A DNA stretch of 15,715 nt, taken from Methanobacteriota archaeon. Its GTDB lineage: Archaea; Hydrothermarchaeota; Hydrothermarchaeia; Hydrothermarchaeales; JAADFM01. The notes under the pieces were generated by a model, which saw only the letters and a program-made list of their open reading frames with translations, made no database searches and was not told the DNA's origin. The translations under genes were made by a program, and so were the position numbers. Position 1 is the first letter of the stretch; every line of letters begins with the position of its first letter. Location of the stretch: NCBI GenBank assembly GCA_013152845.1, contig JAADFM010000056.1:1-15715 (forward strand). The letters are read 5' to 3'. Positions 6,655-13,429 of the stretch are shown here, in pieces.

Positions 6655-7776
6655 TCACCTCTCCAGGCCCAGATTCGCCCTGATTTTGTCAGAACTCCTG
6701 AACTTCTGCCGCCTGATTTCGGCCACGTAATCCTCCCCCTCCTCCCAGACCTCTCCCAGCACGCACTCCACCCCCATCTGGCGCAGGTGCTCCAGGAGGG
6801 CCTCCAGCTCCTCCAGGGACCCCACCCTCACCCTGTGTTCTTCCTCGGCGTTCTCCCCTGCCCTCACCCTCCTGATGGTCTCCACCATGGGCAGGAGGAT
6901 GGACTCCCCCAGGCGCCGGGCCCTCTCCCTGAGTGCAGCATCGTCCTCCTCCATCTCCACCGCCTGGTAGCCCTCCCTTATAATCCTGGAGAAGAAGAAG
7001 TCCCTCCCGTAATCATAGGGGAAGCGGAAGGCATAGCGCAGGTCCGAGGTATTGGTCCTGGAGGTGGTGTACTTGATAGGGGGAAGGGTCATCTCCGGGT
7101 CCTTGAGCACCACACCCTCCCGGTCCTCGGATGCCAGGTCCTCAAGGATGGCGAAGACCTCCCGGGCGCATACTTCCCTGGGGTAGATCCCGAAGAGGCG
7201 CACCGCGGGGATGCCGTAATCCTCCAGGAGGCGGTTCCTCTCCCTGACCGGCAGCGCCCTGCCCGTTGCCTTCTCCCTCAGGTCAAAGACGAAGAAGGCG
7301 AAACCCCCTGCCTCCGGGTATCTGTGGACGGCATAGGGGTTCTCGGTCCCCACCGCCTCCCCGCAGACCACGTAATCGTGCCCGGCGAGGAACTCCTCCA
7401 GGAGGGGTGCGAGCTTGGAGGTCGTGTAGGGGCAGACGTACCCGCCCCTGGTGACGGCCAGTACCCTGCCGTCCATACTGAATGCCCGGACGTTGTACCC
7501 GTTCATCTTCTCCTCCACCGCCACCTCCCGGCCGAAGGACGCCTCCACCATGGGCTCCAGGTAGAATGCCCGCCGAATCTTCGGGAAGCCCCTCACCGCT
7601 GTTATCCCCTCGCCGAGAAAGACGGCCGTCCCCCTCTCCACATGGCTTACGTCCTTCTTGAACACCAGGTACGGGGGCTGGAAGTCCCTGACATGGAAGA
7701 CGGTCTTCCGCTTCAGGGCACCCTCCAGGCGCCAGGGCTCAAGTCCCAGGGCCGCCGCTACCCCCGCGGTATCCAT
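6655..7776 (-). CDS. ATP-dependent RNA ligase, archaeal Rnl3 (Pab1020/MthRnl) family
   Basis: The 373-residue protein has the nucleotidyltransferase signature of covalent ligases in order: motif I EEKMNGYNVR with Lys90 as AMP acceptor, TRGG (motif Ia), GFAFFVFDL (motif III/IIIa), EGVVLK (motif IV) and IKYTTS (motif V). The all-helical C-terminal extension with FPYDYGRDFFFSRI and the basic RSSDKIRANLG end are typical of the Rnl3 family, whose characterised members join or circularise 5'-phosphate, 3'-OH RNA. The physiological substrate is unknown. The ATG at 7776 directly abuts the TGA of the four-CBS gene (TGAATG), so it is the last gene of a three-gene operon and probably translationally coupled to its CBS partner. 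Confidence 0.9.
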   Translation of the reverse strand: MDTAGVAAALGLEPWRLEGALKRKTVFHVRDFQPPYLVFKKDVSHVERGTAVFLGEGITAVRGFPKIRRAFYLEPMVEASFGREVAVEEKMNGYNVRAFSMDGRVLAVTRGGYVCPYTTSKLAPLLEEFLAGHDYVVCGEAVGTENPYAVHRYPEAGGFAFFVFDLREKATGRALPVRERNRLLEDYGIPAVRLFGIYPREVCAREVFAILEDLASEDREGVVLKDPEMTLPPIKYTTSRTNTSDLRYAFRFPYDYGRDFFFSRIIREGYQAVEMEEDDAALRERARRLGESILLPMVETIRRVRAGENAEEEHRVRVGSLEELEALLEHLRQMGVECVLGEVWEEGEDYVAEIRRQKFRSSDKIRANLGLER

Positions 7777-8559
7777 TCAAGACCCCTTCAGGAGCACCTT
7801 GGGCAGTTCCTTCTTGGTGACCATGCCCACCAGTTTCCCCTCCCTGGTCACGGGCACTCCCGAGATGCGTTTGTCCAGGAGGAGCTTGCAGAAATCGCCC
7901 ACCCTGGCGGATATGTCCAGGCTGACCACGTCCCGGGTCATGACGTCTCCTATCTTGAGCTGGCGTATCCTGGATGACTGGTACCTGTCGGCATCCTTCT
8001 TGAAGGCCTCAAGGGCCGCCCCCACGTCCCGCTCGGTCAATATACCCACTATCCTGCCCTCTTCCAGGACCACGACCCTGTCCACGTCGTTGTCGAGCAT
8101 GACCCTGCGGGCATGGACCACCCTGTCCTCCGGCCCCACGGGGTAGGGCTTGGTAACGATATCCTCGATGGGCTGCTGCGAATCGCGGAGGGTCCTGGCG
8201 AGGTCGGTGGTGGTCAGAATGCCCTTGAGCTGCCCGTCATCCACCACGGGAAGGGATGAGATGCCCTTGTTGTAGAGGAGCTTTGCCGCCTCCTTCAGGG
8301 AGGCGTCGCTTTCGATGGTCACAAGCTCTGAGCTTGCAACCGAGGATACCCGCAGGGTCGAAGGCAGCACGCTCCCATGGCTCAAAGACCCCATGTGCCT
8401 TACGATATCGGTCTTGGTGAGTATGCCGTAGAGATTACCGTTATCGGTCACGACCACCCGCGATATCCTGTTCTTCTTCATCAAACTGGTGGCGTCCGTC
8501 AGCTTCCTGCCCTTCTCCAGGGTAACCACATCTTTTACCATTATGTCCTTCACCTGCAT
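7777..8559 (-). CDS. Four-CBS-domain (double Bateman module) protein
   Basis: The 260-residue protein consists almost wholly of four CBS repeats: starting at about residues 1 (VKDIMVKDVVTLEKG), 65 (VSSVASSELVTIESD), 128 (IEDIVTKPYPVGPED) and 200 (IGDVMTRDVVSLDIS). Each ends in the GILTxxD-like strand, the usual adenosine-ligand contact. Such proteins sense ATP, AMP, SAM or similar ligands and lack their own catalytic domain. The ATG at 8559 has GGAGGTG six bases before it; the longer frame to 8658 runs into the preceding gene and has no CBS character. It follows the CBS/zinc-ribbon gene by 49 bp and abuts the RNA ligase, so it may regulate or scaffold that enzyme (inference from position only). 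Confidence 0.93.
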   Translation of the reverse strand: MQVKDIMVKDVVTLEKGRKLTDATSLMKKNRISRVVVTDNGNLYGILTKTDIVRHMGSLSHGSVLPSTLRVSSVASSELVTIESDASLKEAAKLLYNKGISSLPVVDDGQLKGILTTTDLARTLRDSQQPIEDIVTKPYPVGPEDRVVHARRVMLDNDVDRVVVLEEGRIVGILTERDVGAALEAFKKDADRYQSSRIRQLKIGDVMTRDVVSLDISARVGDFCKLLLDKRISGVPVTREGKLVGMVTKKELPKVLLKGS

Positions 8560-8608
8560 TGAAAACACCTCCGTGTTCGGGCCAGGGGAGACCGTGAATT
8601 CCTGGGCT

Positions 8609-9169
8609 CTATTCTCCTTCCCCACCCAGCATCTCGTCCTTGCAGCTGTCGCAGACAAACTTGCCGTTTACCTCCGATACCCGGACTCCATAGACACCGC
8701 AGGACTCGCATGTACCCCGCTCCGGGACCTCCTTCACCCCGCCGATTTCCATCTTCATCTTGGCGAGTTCTTCCAGGATTTCGATGGTCTCGGGGGCGAT
8801 GGCTATGACATCGGTGGTGGTCAGGATACCCACCAGTTTCGAGCCCTTTATCACAGGGAGCCGGCGGATGTTGTTCCTGGCCATCACCCGGGAGGCCTCG
8901 TTTATGGTAGTCTCCGGCTCAACCGAGATGATGGGGGAGTTCATTATCTCCCTGACGTCCACCTCGTTGGGGAGCCGGTTCTTTGCCACGACGCCAAAGG
9001 CCAGGTCCCTCTCGGTGATGATGCCCACTGGTTTGCCGTTGTCCACCACGATGATACTGCCTATGCCCTTCTCTGCCATCAGCCTGGCGGCCTCGTTGAC
9101 CGGCGTGTCCGATGGGACCGTGGTGACCCTGGTAGTCATTGCCTCCTTTACCCTGATTGTCGTGTCCAT
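8609..9169 (-). CDS. CBS-pair protein with C-terminal zinc ribbon
   Basis: The 186-residue protein has two CBS repeats, at about residues 5-65 (VKEAMTTRVTTVPSDTPVNEAARLM...GIITERD) and 70-130 (VREIMNSPIISVEPETTINEASRVM...GILTTTD), followed by a short helix and a zinc ribbon with Cys154, Cys157, Cys173 and Cys176 (CESC...CDSC). CBS pairs bind adenylates or SAM; the ribbon suggests contact with nucleic acid or a protein. The ATG at 9169 has GGAGGA eight bases upstream, with a TATA element at 9211-9220. It is the first gene of the operon with the four-CBS protein and the RNA ligase, divergent from the Mut7-C gene. It stops at TAG. Confidence 0.92.
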   Translation of the reverse strand: MDTTIRVKEAMTTRVTTVPSDTPVNEAARLMAEKGIGSIIVVDNGKPVGIITERDLAFGVVAKNRLPNEVDVREIMNSPIISVEPETTINEASRVMARNNIRRLPVIKGSKLVGILTTTDVIAIAPETIEILEELAKMKMEIGGVKEVPERGTCESCGVYGVRVSEVNGKFVCDSCKDEMLGGEGE

Positions 9170-9210
9170 TCCAGTCCTCCAAAACCTTTAAGGTCCCCTT
9201 GGTAATTTTG

Positions 9211-9220
9211 ATTTATAAAT
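9211..9220. promoter_or_regulatory. Palindromic TATA element shared by CBS operon and Mut7-C gene
   Basis: ATTTATAAAT is a perfect 10-bp palindrome in the 71-bp divergent spacer. On the plus strand it predicts transcription at about 9241, the first base of the Mut7-C GTG (leaderless). On the minus strand it predicts a start near 9190, leaving a leader of about 20 nt with GGAGGA for the CBS gene. Confidence 0.6.
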
Positions 9221-9240
9221 CTTTGGCAGAAGGGATTTCC

Positions 9241-9714
9241 GTGAGGTTTGTGGCAGACTCGATGCTCGGCAGGCTTGCCAGATGGCTGCGCATGAGCGGC
9301 CACGACACAGCATATCCCCTGGAGGCAGGGGACAGGGAGCTCCTGGAGCTGGCCGCGGGGGAGGGGAGGGTCCTCCTCACCAGGGACAGGGGGCTCCACA
9401 GGCGGGCCGCCGGGGCCGGGGTGGAGAGCATATTGATAGGCGACGACCACATCCACGGCCAGCTCAGGCAGCTGATGGAGGCCGGTGTGGAAATCAGGGA
9501 TACCCCGGTCTGCTCCAGGTGCCCGGCCTGCAACGGGGATATGGAAGCGGTGGAAAAAGGGGATGTGGAGGGCAGGGTCCCCGCCGGGGTCTTCCAGGGA
9601 GTAGAGGACTTCTGGAGGTGCCGGGACTGCGGCAAAGTCTACTGGGAGGGCGGGCACTGGGAGGATATCAGGAGGCAGGTCCGCCTCGTTAGGAAGGATT
9701 TAAATCCTAGATGA
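9241..9714 (+). CDS. Mut7-C RNase domain protein (DUF82, PIN-like) with zinc ribbon
   Basis: The 157-residue protein starts RFVADSMLGRLARWLRMSGHDTAY, the hallmark of Mut7-C/DUF82 proteins, whose PIN-like fold carries the acidic residues Asp5 and those of LLTRDRGLHRRA. A zinc ribbon follows at the C-terminus, CSRCPACNG and CRDCGKVYW. The family is predicted to be RNases, related to the C-terminal part of eukaryotic Mut-7. The GTG at 9241 matches the family N-terminus and sits at the predicted transcription start; longer forms from 9157 read through the promoter. The 3' end carries the TATA palindrome of the next gene. Confidence 0.9.
   Translation: MRFVADSMLGRLARWLRMSGHDTAYPLEAGDRELLELAAGEGRVLLTRDRGLHRRAAGAGVESILIGDDHIHGQLRQLMEAGVEIRDTPVCSRCPACNGDMEAVEKGDVEGRVPAGVFQGVEDFWRCRDCGKVYWEGGHWEDIRRQVRLVRKDLNPR
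9695..9708. promoter_or_regulatory. 14-bp palindrome containing a TATA box for the 9731 gene
   Basis: AGGATTTAAATCCT is a perfect palindrome inside the last codons of the Mut7-C gene. Its centre is about 29 bases before the ATG at 9731, the distance expected for a leaderless mRNA. It could serve as TATA box, operator, or both. Confidence 0.45.
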
Positions 9715-9730
9715 TAGATAGTTCTAGGAG

Positions 9731-10117
9731 ATGGGCGAGTATTCCATAGCCAGGGACGAGGCGGTGGAGGCCGCCATCCTGGACGTCCTGAAAAACTACG
9801 GCGAGGTCCATTCCCTCGAATCCCTCCACCAGCTGGTCACCCGGAACCTGAGGAGACACCATCCCCGGGCCGTGGTATCACCGGAGAGGGTCCGCCGCAG
9901 GGCCGCCCTCATGGAGGGGGTGAGGTTCCAGGTGGAGAAGCGGCGCTCCGGCAGGGAGGCAAGGAGGTGCTACGTGTGCGGGGGGCAGCTCGAGCCCTTC
10001 GAGACCATTGACGTGTATGGAAAGAGGACCCCCTCGGGCAGGAGGTGCCGGGACTGCGGTTTCAGGATAGAGAAGAGGGGCTATCTGCCCCGGAGGTACC
10101 GCTTCTACCTGGGGTGA
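9731..10117 (+). CDS. Winged-helix-like and zinc-ribbon protein, function unknown
   Basis: I do not recognise this 128-residue protein by name. Residues about 8-75 look like a helical winged-helix domain (AVEAAILDVLKNYGEVHSLESL...VSPERVRRRAALMEGV). A basic linker leads to a zinc ribbon made by CYVCGG and CRDCGF, ending in a very basic tail rich in Arg and Tyr. The design suggests a small nucleic-acid-binding protein, as a transcription factor or an RNA-associated factor. The upstream TATA palindrome predicts a leaderless mRNA; the nearby TAGGAG touches the ATG and is too close for a normal Shine-Dalgarno site. The AMMECR1 gene starts four bases after its TGA, so the two are co-transcribed. 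Confidence 0.8.
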   Translation: MGEYSIARDEAVEAAILDVLKNYGEVHSLESLHQLVTRNLRRHHPRAVVSPERVRRRAALMEGVRFQVEKRRSGREARRCYVCGGQLEPFETIDVYGKRTPSGRRCRDCGFRIEKRGYLPRRYRFYLG

Positions 10118-10121
10118 GGGC

Positions 10122-10742
10122 ATGGGTTTGACATATGACCTGGACGACGGCAGGTTCCTGGTCCGGCTGGCCAGGCAGACCATCGAGACCTATCTCGAGA
10201 CCGGCAGGAAACCCGCCCCCCCGGAGGATACGCCGGCTAAACTGAGGGAGGAGGCAGGGGTCTTCGTGACCCTGAAGACCTTCCCGTCACACGAGCTCAG
10301 GGGGTGCATCGGCTACCCGGAGCCCATCATGCCCCTGGTGGAGGCCGCCATGGATGCCGCCATCTCGGCCGCCACGCGGGACCCCAGGTTCCCCAATGTG
10401 GTGCGGGATGAGATGGAAAACATCACAGTGGAGGTGAGCATCCTGACACCGCCGGAGCCAATACGGGTGGCGGACCCCAGGGAGTATCCCCGGGAGGTCG
10501 AGGTGGGCCGGCACGGCCTCACGGTGGAGCGGGGGTTCAACAGGGGGTTGCTACTGCCCCAGGTCCCGGTGGAGTACGGCTGGGACGCCGAGGAGTTCCT
10601 CTCCCACGCCTGCATGAAGGCCGGGCTCCTTGCCGACTGCTGGCTGGATGAAGGTACGAGGATATGCCGGTTCGAGGGGAGGGTATTCCAGGAGAGGGAG
10701 CCGGGGGGCGAGGTGGTGGAGGTGAAGATGAAGACCTGCTAG
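10122..10742 (+). CDS. AMMECR1 domain protein
   Basis: The 206-residue protein carries the AMMECR1 signature: GVFVTLKT...HELRGCIGYPEP near residues 45-68, AAISAATRDPRFPNV, VEVSILTPPEPI, and the HGLTVERGFNRGLLLPQVPVEYGWDAEEFLSHACMKAGL block. The LRGCIG motif is nearly invariant, and its cysteine has been proposed to be catalytic or redox-related; the biochemical role is unsettled. The length fits archaeal members. It is co-oriented with the winged-helix/zinc-ribbon gene, with a four-base gap. Its stop, TAG, lies in a CTAG that would also contain the stop of the convergent small membrane gene in its likely ancestral frame. Confidence 0.94.
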   Translation: MGLTYDLDDGRFLVRLARQTIETYLETGRKPAPPEDTPAKLREEAGVFVTLKTFPSHELRGCIGYPEPIMPLVEAAMDAAISAATRDPRFPNVVRDEMENITVEVSILTPPEPIRVADPREYPREVEVGRHGLTVERGFNRGLLLPQVPVEYGWDAEEFLSHACMKAGLLADCWLDEGTRICRFEGRVFQEREPGGEVVEVKMKTC

Positions 10743-10956
10743 GAGGAGAGCTTGCGAAGACGGCGATGATGCTCAGGACCAGGACGAGGGTGGTGCCTAT
10801 GAGGAGGGCGAGGGCCAGCCGCATCCGCCATGCCTCGTCGTCCCCTCCCGGGGTGCCCTTCTTCTTGGCGGCGGCCAAGCCGACGACGAAGCCGGCCAGG
10901 ATGCCCGCCACCATCATGGCCATTACCGCAGCAGAGAAGACCTCGTTGAACTCCAT
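10739..10956 (-). CDS. Small two-helix membrane protein, stop apparently lost by frameshift
   Basis: From ATG 10956 the frame gives a plausible membrane protein: a hydrophobic helix (about residues 8-28, AVMAMMVAGILAGFVVGLAAA), a short basic/acidic loop (KKKGTPGGDDEAWRM), and a second helix (about 47-68, ALALLIGTTLVLVLSIIAVFA). It then turns into a serine/proline run that is merely the antisense of AMMECR1 and stops only at 10537. One extra base near 10750 would instead end the protein as VFAKLSS with TAG at 10739-10741, inside the CTAG that also ends AMMECR1. I therefore set the natural end there. GGTGGT precedes the ATG and a TATA element lies at 10977-10988. The function is unknown. Confidence 0.6.
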
Positions 10957-10976
10957 CCGGCACCACCTACATCTTC

Positions 10977-10988
10977 CTTATATAAAAA
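10977..10988. promoter_or_regulatory. Shared TATA element of small membrane gene and zinc-ribbon gene
   Basis: The plus strand reads CTTATATAAAAA, with a symmetric TTATATAA core. On the minus strand it is placed for transcription starting at about 10956, the membrane-protein ATG. On the plus strand the start would be near 11009, just before the ATG at 11022. The two start codons are only 65 bp apart. Confidence 0.55.
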
Positions 10989-11021
10989 ACCGGCGGACGT
11001 TAGCCCGGCCCCAGATGCCAT

Positions 11022-11228
11022 ATGGAAGAGAAGGCAAGATGCCCGGAATGCGGTTTCGTGGGAGAATTCCCGCACCGCTGGTCTGAGGGGGATTTCCTCC
11101 TCCTCTGCCCCAGCTGTGGAGCCGTCACCCACAGGGTGAGAAAGGATGATATCGATGCCATGGCAGCATCGGTCATGGAAGGGATTAAGGGGGCCCTGCC
11201 GGACAACATTTATAATAAAAGACCCTAA
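11022..11228 (+). CDS. Small zinc-ribbon protein
   Basis: The 68-residue protein contains a single ribbon, CPECGFVGEFPHRW...CPSCGAV, then a short amphipathic helix (DIDAMAASVMEGIKGAL). Such mini zinc ribbons are common in archaea and usually bind nucleic acid or a protein partner; no specific role can be read. The ATG at 11022 fits the shared TATA element, and no strong ribosome-binding site is visible. The last codons contain the TATA box of argG, and TAA ends it 12 bases before argG. Confidence 0.75.
   Translation: MEEKARCPECGFVGEFPHRWSEGDFLLLCPSCGAVTHRVRKDDIDAMAASVMEGIKGALPDNIYNKRP
11209..11217 (+). promoter_or_regulatory. TATA box for argG
   Basis: TTTATAATA lies with its centre about 28 bases before the argG ATG (11241), so the mRNA would be leaderless or nearly so. 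It lies within the end of the preceding zinc-ribbon coding region, which means argG can be expressed independently of it. Confidence 0.55.
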
Positions 11229-11240
11229 AACTTATCCACC

Positions 11241-12413
11241 ATGAAAGCGGTCCTTGCTTATTCGGGAGGTCTTGACACCTCGGTGTGCGTGCACATCCTG
11301 CAGGAGGAGTACGGCCTGGATGTTATCACCGTCACGGTGAACGTTGGTCTTGACAAGAATGAGCTCCGGGAGGCCGCCAGGAAGGCCAGGGGGCTCGGTG
11401 TAGTGAAGCATTACAGCATCGATGCCACCACCGAGTTCGCCAGGGAGTACATCTTCCGGGCTATCAGGGCCAACGGGAGCTACGAGGGCTATCCCCTTTC
11501 CACTGCCCTGGCCCGCCCACTCATCGCCGCCAAGGTGGTGGAAATCGCCAAGAAGGAGAGGGCCCAGGTCCTGGCACACGGGGCCACCGGCAAGGGCAAC
11601 GACCAGTTCAGGTTCGAGGCCGTATTCCGCTCCCAGGCCCCGGGCAGGAGGATTATCGCCCCCATCAGGGAGAAGAACATGACCCGCAGGGAGGCCGTGG
11701 CCTATGCCAGAAAGCACGGCATCCCCGTACCGGTGAAGAAGGGCAGGTCGTACTCCATCGACGAGAACCTCTGGGGCCGCTCCATCGAGGGAGAGGAGCT
11801 GGAAGACCCGGGTACCGTGCCCCCGGAGGACATCTTCGCCTGGACCAGGCTCCGCAGGAAGAAGCCCCAGGAGCTGGAGATAGGGTTCAGGAAGGGTGTG
11901 CCGGTCTCCCTGGGCGGCAGGTCCGTACCGCCGGTGAAACTCATCACCGAACTCAACAGGACCGCCGGCGCCCACGGGGTGGGGCGCATCGACATGATGG
12001 AGGACCGCATCCTGGGACTTAAGGCCAGGGAGAACTACGAGTGCCCTGCCGCGGCGGTGCTCCTTGCAGCCCACAGACAGCTGGAGAGCCTGGTCCTCTC
12101 CCGCCGGGAGCTGAGGTTCAAGGAGGCCGTGGACTCGGCATGGAGCGAGCTGGTCTATTCGGGCCTGTGGACCGAACCCCTGAGGTACGCCCTGGAGGCC
12201 TTCATAGACCGGACCCAGGAACGGGTGACGGGTACGGTGAGGGTGCGCCTCCACAACAGGTCCTGCGAGGTCATCGCCCGGGCTTCGCCATACGCCCTCT
12301 ACTCCCGGGAGGCGGTGTCCTTCGACGACAAGAGCCTGGACCAGAGGGAGGTGGAGGGGATGCTCAGGTACCATTCCCTGCAGGCAGAGCTCTTCGGCAG
12401 GTTAAAGAGGTAG
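11241..12413 (+). CDS. argG: Argininosuccinate synthase
   Basis: ArgG joins citrulline and aspartate using ATP in the penultimate step of arginine synthesis. The 390-residue product has family length. The N-terminal AYSGGLDTSV is the PP-loop of N-type ATP pyrophosphatases. AHGATGKGNDQFRFE contacts citrulline and aspartate, and YSIDENLWGRSIEGEELEDP is a strongly conserved block. The C-terminal helix mediates tetramer assembly in the family. It begins the run argG, XTP/dITP diphosphatase, rps15, recJ-like, pcc1, with nine bases to the next gene. No argH is in the window. It stops at TAG. Confidence 0.97.
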   Translation: MKAVLAYSGGLDTSVCVHILQEEYGLDVITVTVNVGLDKNELREAARKARGLGVVKHYSIDATTEFAREYIFRAIRANGSYEGYPLSTALARPLIAAKVVEIAKKERAQVLAHGATGKGNDQFRFEAVFRSQAPGRRIIAPIREKNMTRREAVAYARKHGIPVPVKKGRSYSIDENLWGRSIEGEELEDPGTVPPEDIFAWTRLRRKKPQELEIGFRKGVPVSLGGRSVPPVKLITELNRTAGAHGVGRIDMMEDRILGLKARENYECPAAAVLLAAHRQLESLVLSRRELRFKEAVDSAWSELVYSGLWTEPLRYALEAFIDRTQERVTGTVRVRLHNRSCEVIARASPYALYSREAVSFDDKSLDQREVEGMLRYHSLQAELFGRLKR

Positions 12414-12422
12414 GGTCGCTCC

Positions 12423-12950
12423 ATGCTCCGCTTTGTGACCTCCAACGAGAACAAGTTCAGGGAGGCCAGGGATATCATGGCCGCCCACGGCATCGAGATA
12501 GGCTGGATAAAGGAGGGCTATACCGAGGTCCAGGCGGATACCATCGAGGAGGTGGTCAGGGAGTCCCTCAAGATAATCCCCTACGAGGACGTGTTCATCG
12601 AGGATTCGGGGATATTCATCCGGGCCCTGGGAGGTTTCCCGGGGGTCTACTCGGCCTATGTGGAGAACACCATCAAGAACCCCGGCATCCTGAAGCTCAT
12701 GGAGGGGGTGGAGGACCGCAGGGCGGAATTCGTCTCGGTCATCGGGGTCTCGGGGGAGGATAAAGTTTTTAAAGGAGTAGTAAAAGGTAATATCGCCCAT
12801 TCCATAAGGGGTGAGGGGGGTTTCGGCTACGACCCCATCTTCATCCCGGAAGGGCGGGAAAAGACCTTCGCCGAGGATCCAGAATACAAAAGCCAGGTTT
12901 CCCACCGGCGGCGGGCCCTGGACGAGTTTGTAAGGTATTTATCGGAGTGA
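12423..12950 (+). CDS. XTP/dITP diphosphatase (RdgB/HAM1 family)
   Basis: The enzyme hydrolyses non-canonical purine nucleoside triphosphates (ITP, dITP, XTP) to monophosphates and pyrophosphate, keeping them out of nucleic acids. The 175-residue protein begins RFVTSNENKFREA (substrate and metal site), and has FIEDSGIFI with the catalytic acid, GFPGVYSAYV, and the GGFGYDPIFIP...SHRRRALDEF block for purine recognition. It is slightly shorter than bacterial forms but normal for archaea. An AT-rich patch at 12762-12789 breaks the GC-rich coding pattern. It stops at TGA, four bases before rps15, whose GGAGTGA ribosome-binding site overlaps that stop. Confidence 0.93.
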   Translation: MLRFVTSNENKFREARDIMAAHGIEIGWIKEGYTEVQADTIEEVVRESLKIIPYEDVFIEDSGIFIRALGGFPGVYSAYVENTIKNPGILKLMEGVEDRRAEFVSVIGVSGEDKVFKGVVKGNIAHSIRGEGGFGYDPIFIPEGREKTFAEDPEYKSQVSHRRRALDEFVRYLSE

Positions 12951-12954
12951 TTGA

Positions 12955-13410
12955 ATGGCCACAATGCATACGAGAAAGAGGGGCAAGTCCGGCTCTACAA
13001 GACCCTACCGGAGCAAGGCCCCGGACTGGGTGGAAATCAAAAAGGACGAGCTGGAGAAGCTCATAGTCAGTCTTGCCAAGAAGGGCACACCGCCCAGCGA
13101 GATTGGCATCATCCTCAGGGACCAGTACGGCGTCCCCCTGTCCAGGTACGTCACCGGGGAGAGGATCGTCCAGACCCTGGAGAGGCATGGAATAAAGCCG
13201 GAGATTCCAGAGGACCTGATGAACCTCATAAAGAAGGCGGTGAACCTCAAGAAGCACCTGGACGAGAACAAGGGGGATATGGTGTCCAAGCGGGGCCTCC
13301 AGCTCACGGAGGCCAAGATCAGGAGACTGGCGAAGTATTACATCAGGGAGAAGAGGCTCCCGGCCGACTGGAAGTACGACCTGAAGAAGGCCAAGCTCCT
13401 CGTGAAGTAG
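12955..13410 (+). CDS. rps15: 30S ribosomal protein S15 (uS15)
   Basis: The 151-residue protein matches archaeal uS15, longer than the bacterial form by an N-terminal extension that begins with MHTRKRGKSGSTRP and contains the DWVEIKKDELEKLIVSLAKKG region. The core RLAKYYIREKRLPADWKYD is diagnostic. It binds the central domain of 16S rRNA. The ATG at 12955 lies five bases after GGAGTGA. It sits in an archaeal neighbourhood seen elsewhere with RecJ and Pcc1 downstream. It stops at TAG, with a TAA ten codons further in frame. Confidence 0.96.
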   Translation: MATMHTRKRGKSGSTRPYRSKAPDWVEIKKDELEKLIVSLAKKGTPPSEIGIILRDQYGVPLSRYVTGERIVQTLERHGIKPEIPEDLMNLIKKAVNLKKHLDENKGDMVSKRGLQLTEAKIRRLAKYYIREKRLPADWKYDLKKAKLLVK

Positions 13411-13429
13411 AGGCCTTATCCTGGAGTTT

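Noticed and set aside
6787..7977. 396-codon plus-strand frame opposite the RNA ligase
   Set aside because: Low-complexity proline/histidine/glycine composition; the minus strand carries clear ligase and CBS motifs over the same bases.
11232..12374. 380-codon minus-strand frame opposite argG
   Set aside because: Antisense shadow; argG on the plus strand is unambiguous along its whole length.
12762..12789. AT-rich patch in the diphosphatase gene as internal promoter for rps15
   Set aside because: A TATA-like TTTTTAAAGG is present, but it would give a leader of about 150 nt and the residues it encodes fit the family; not convincing enough to annotate.
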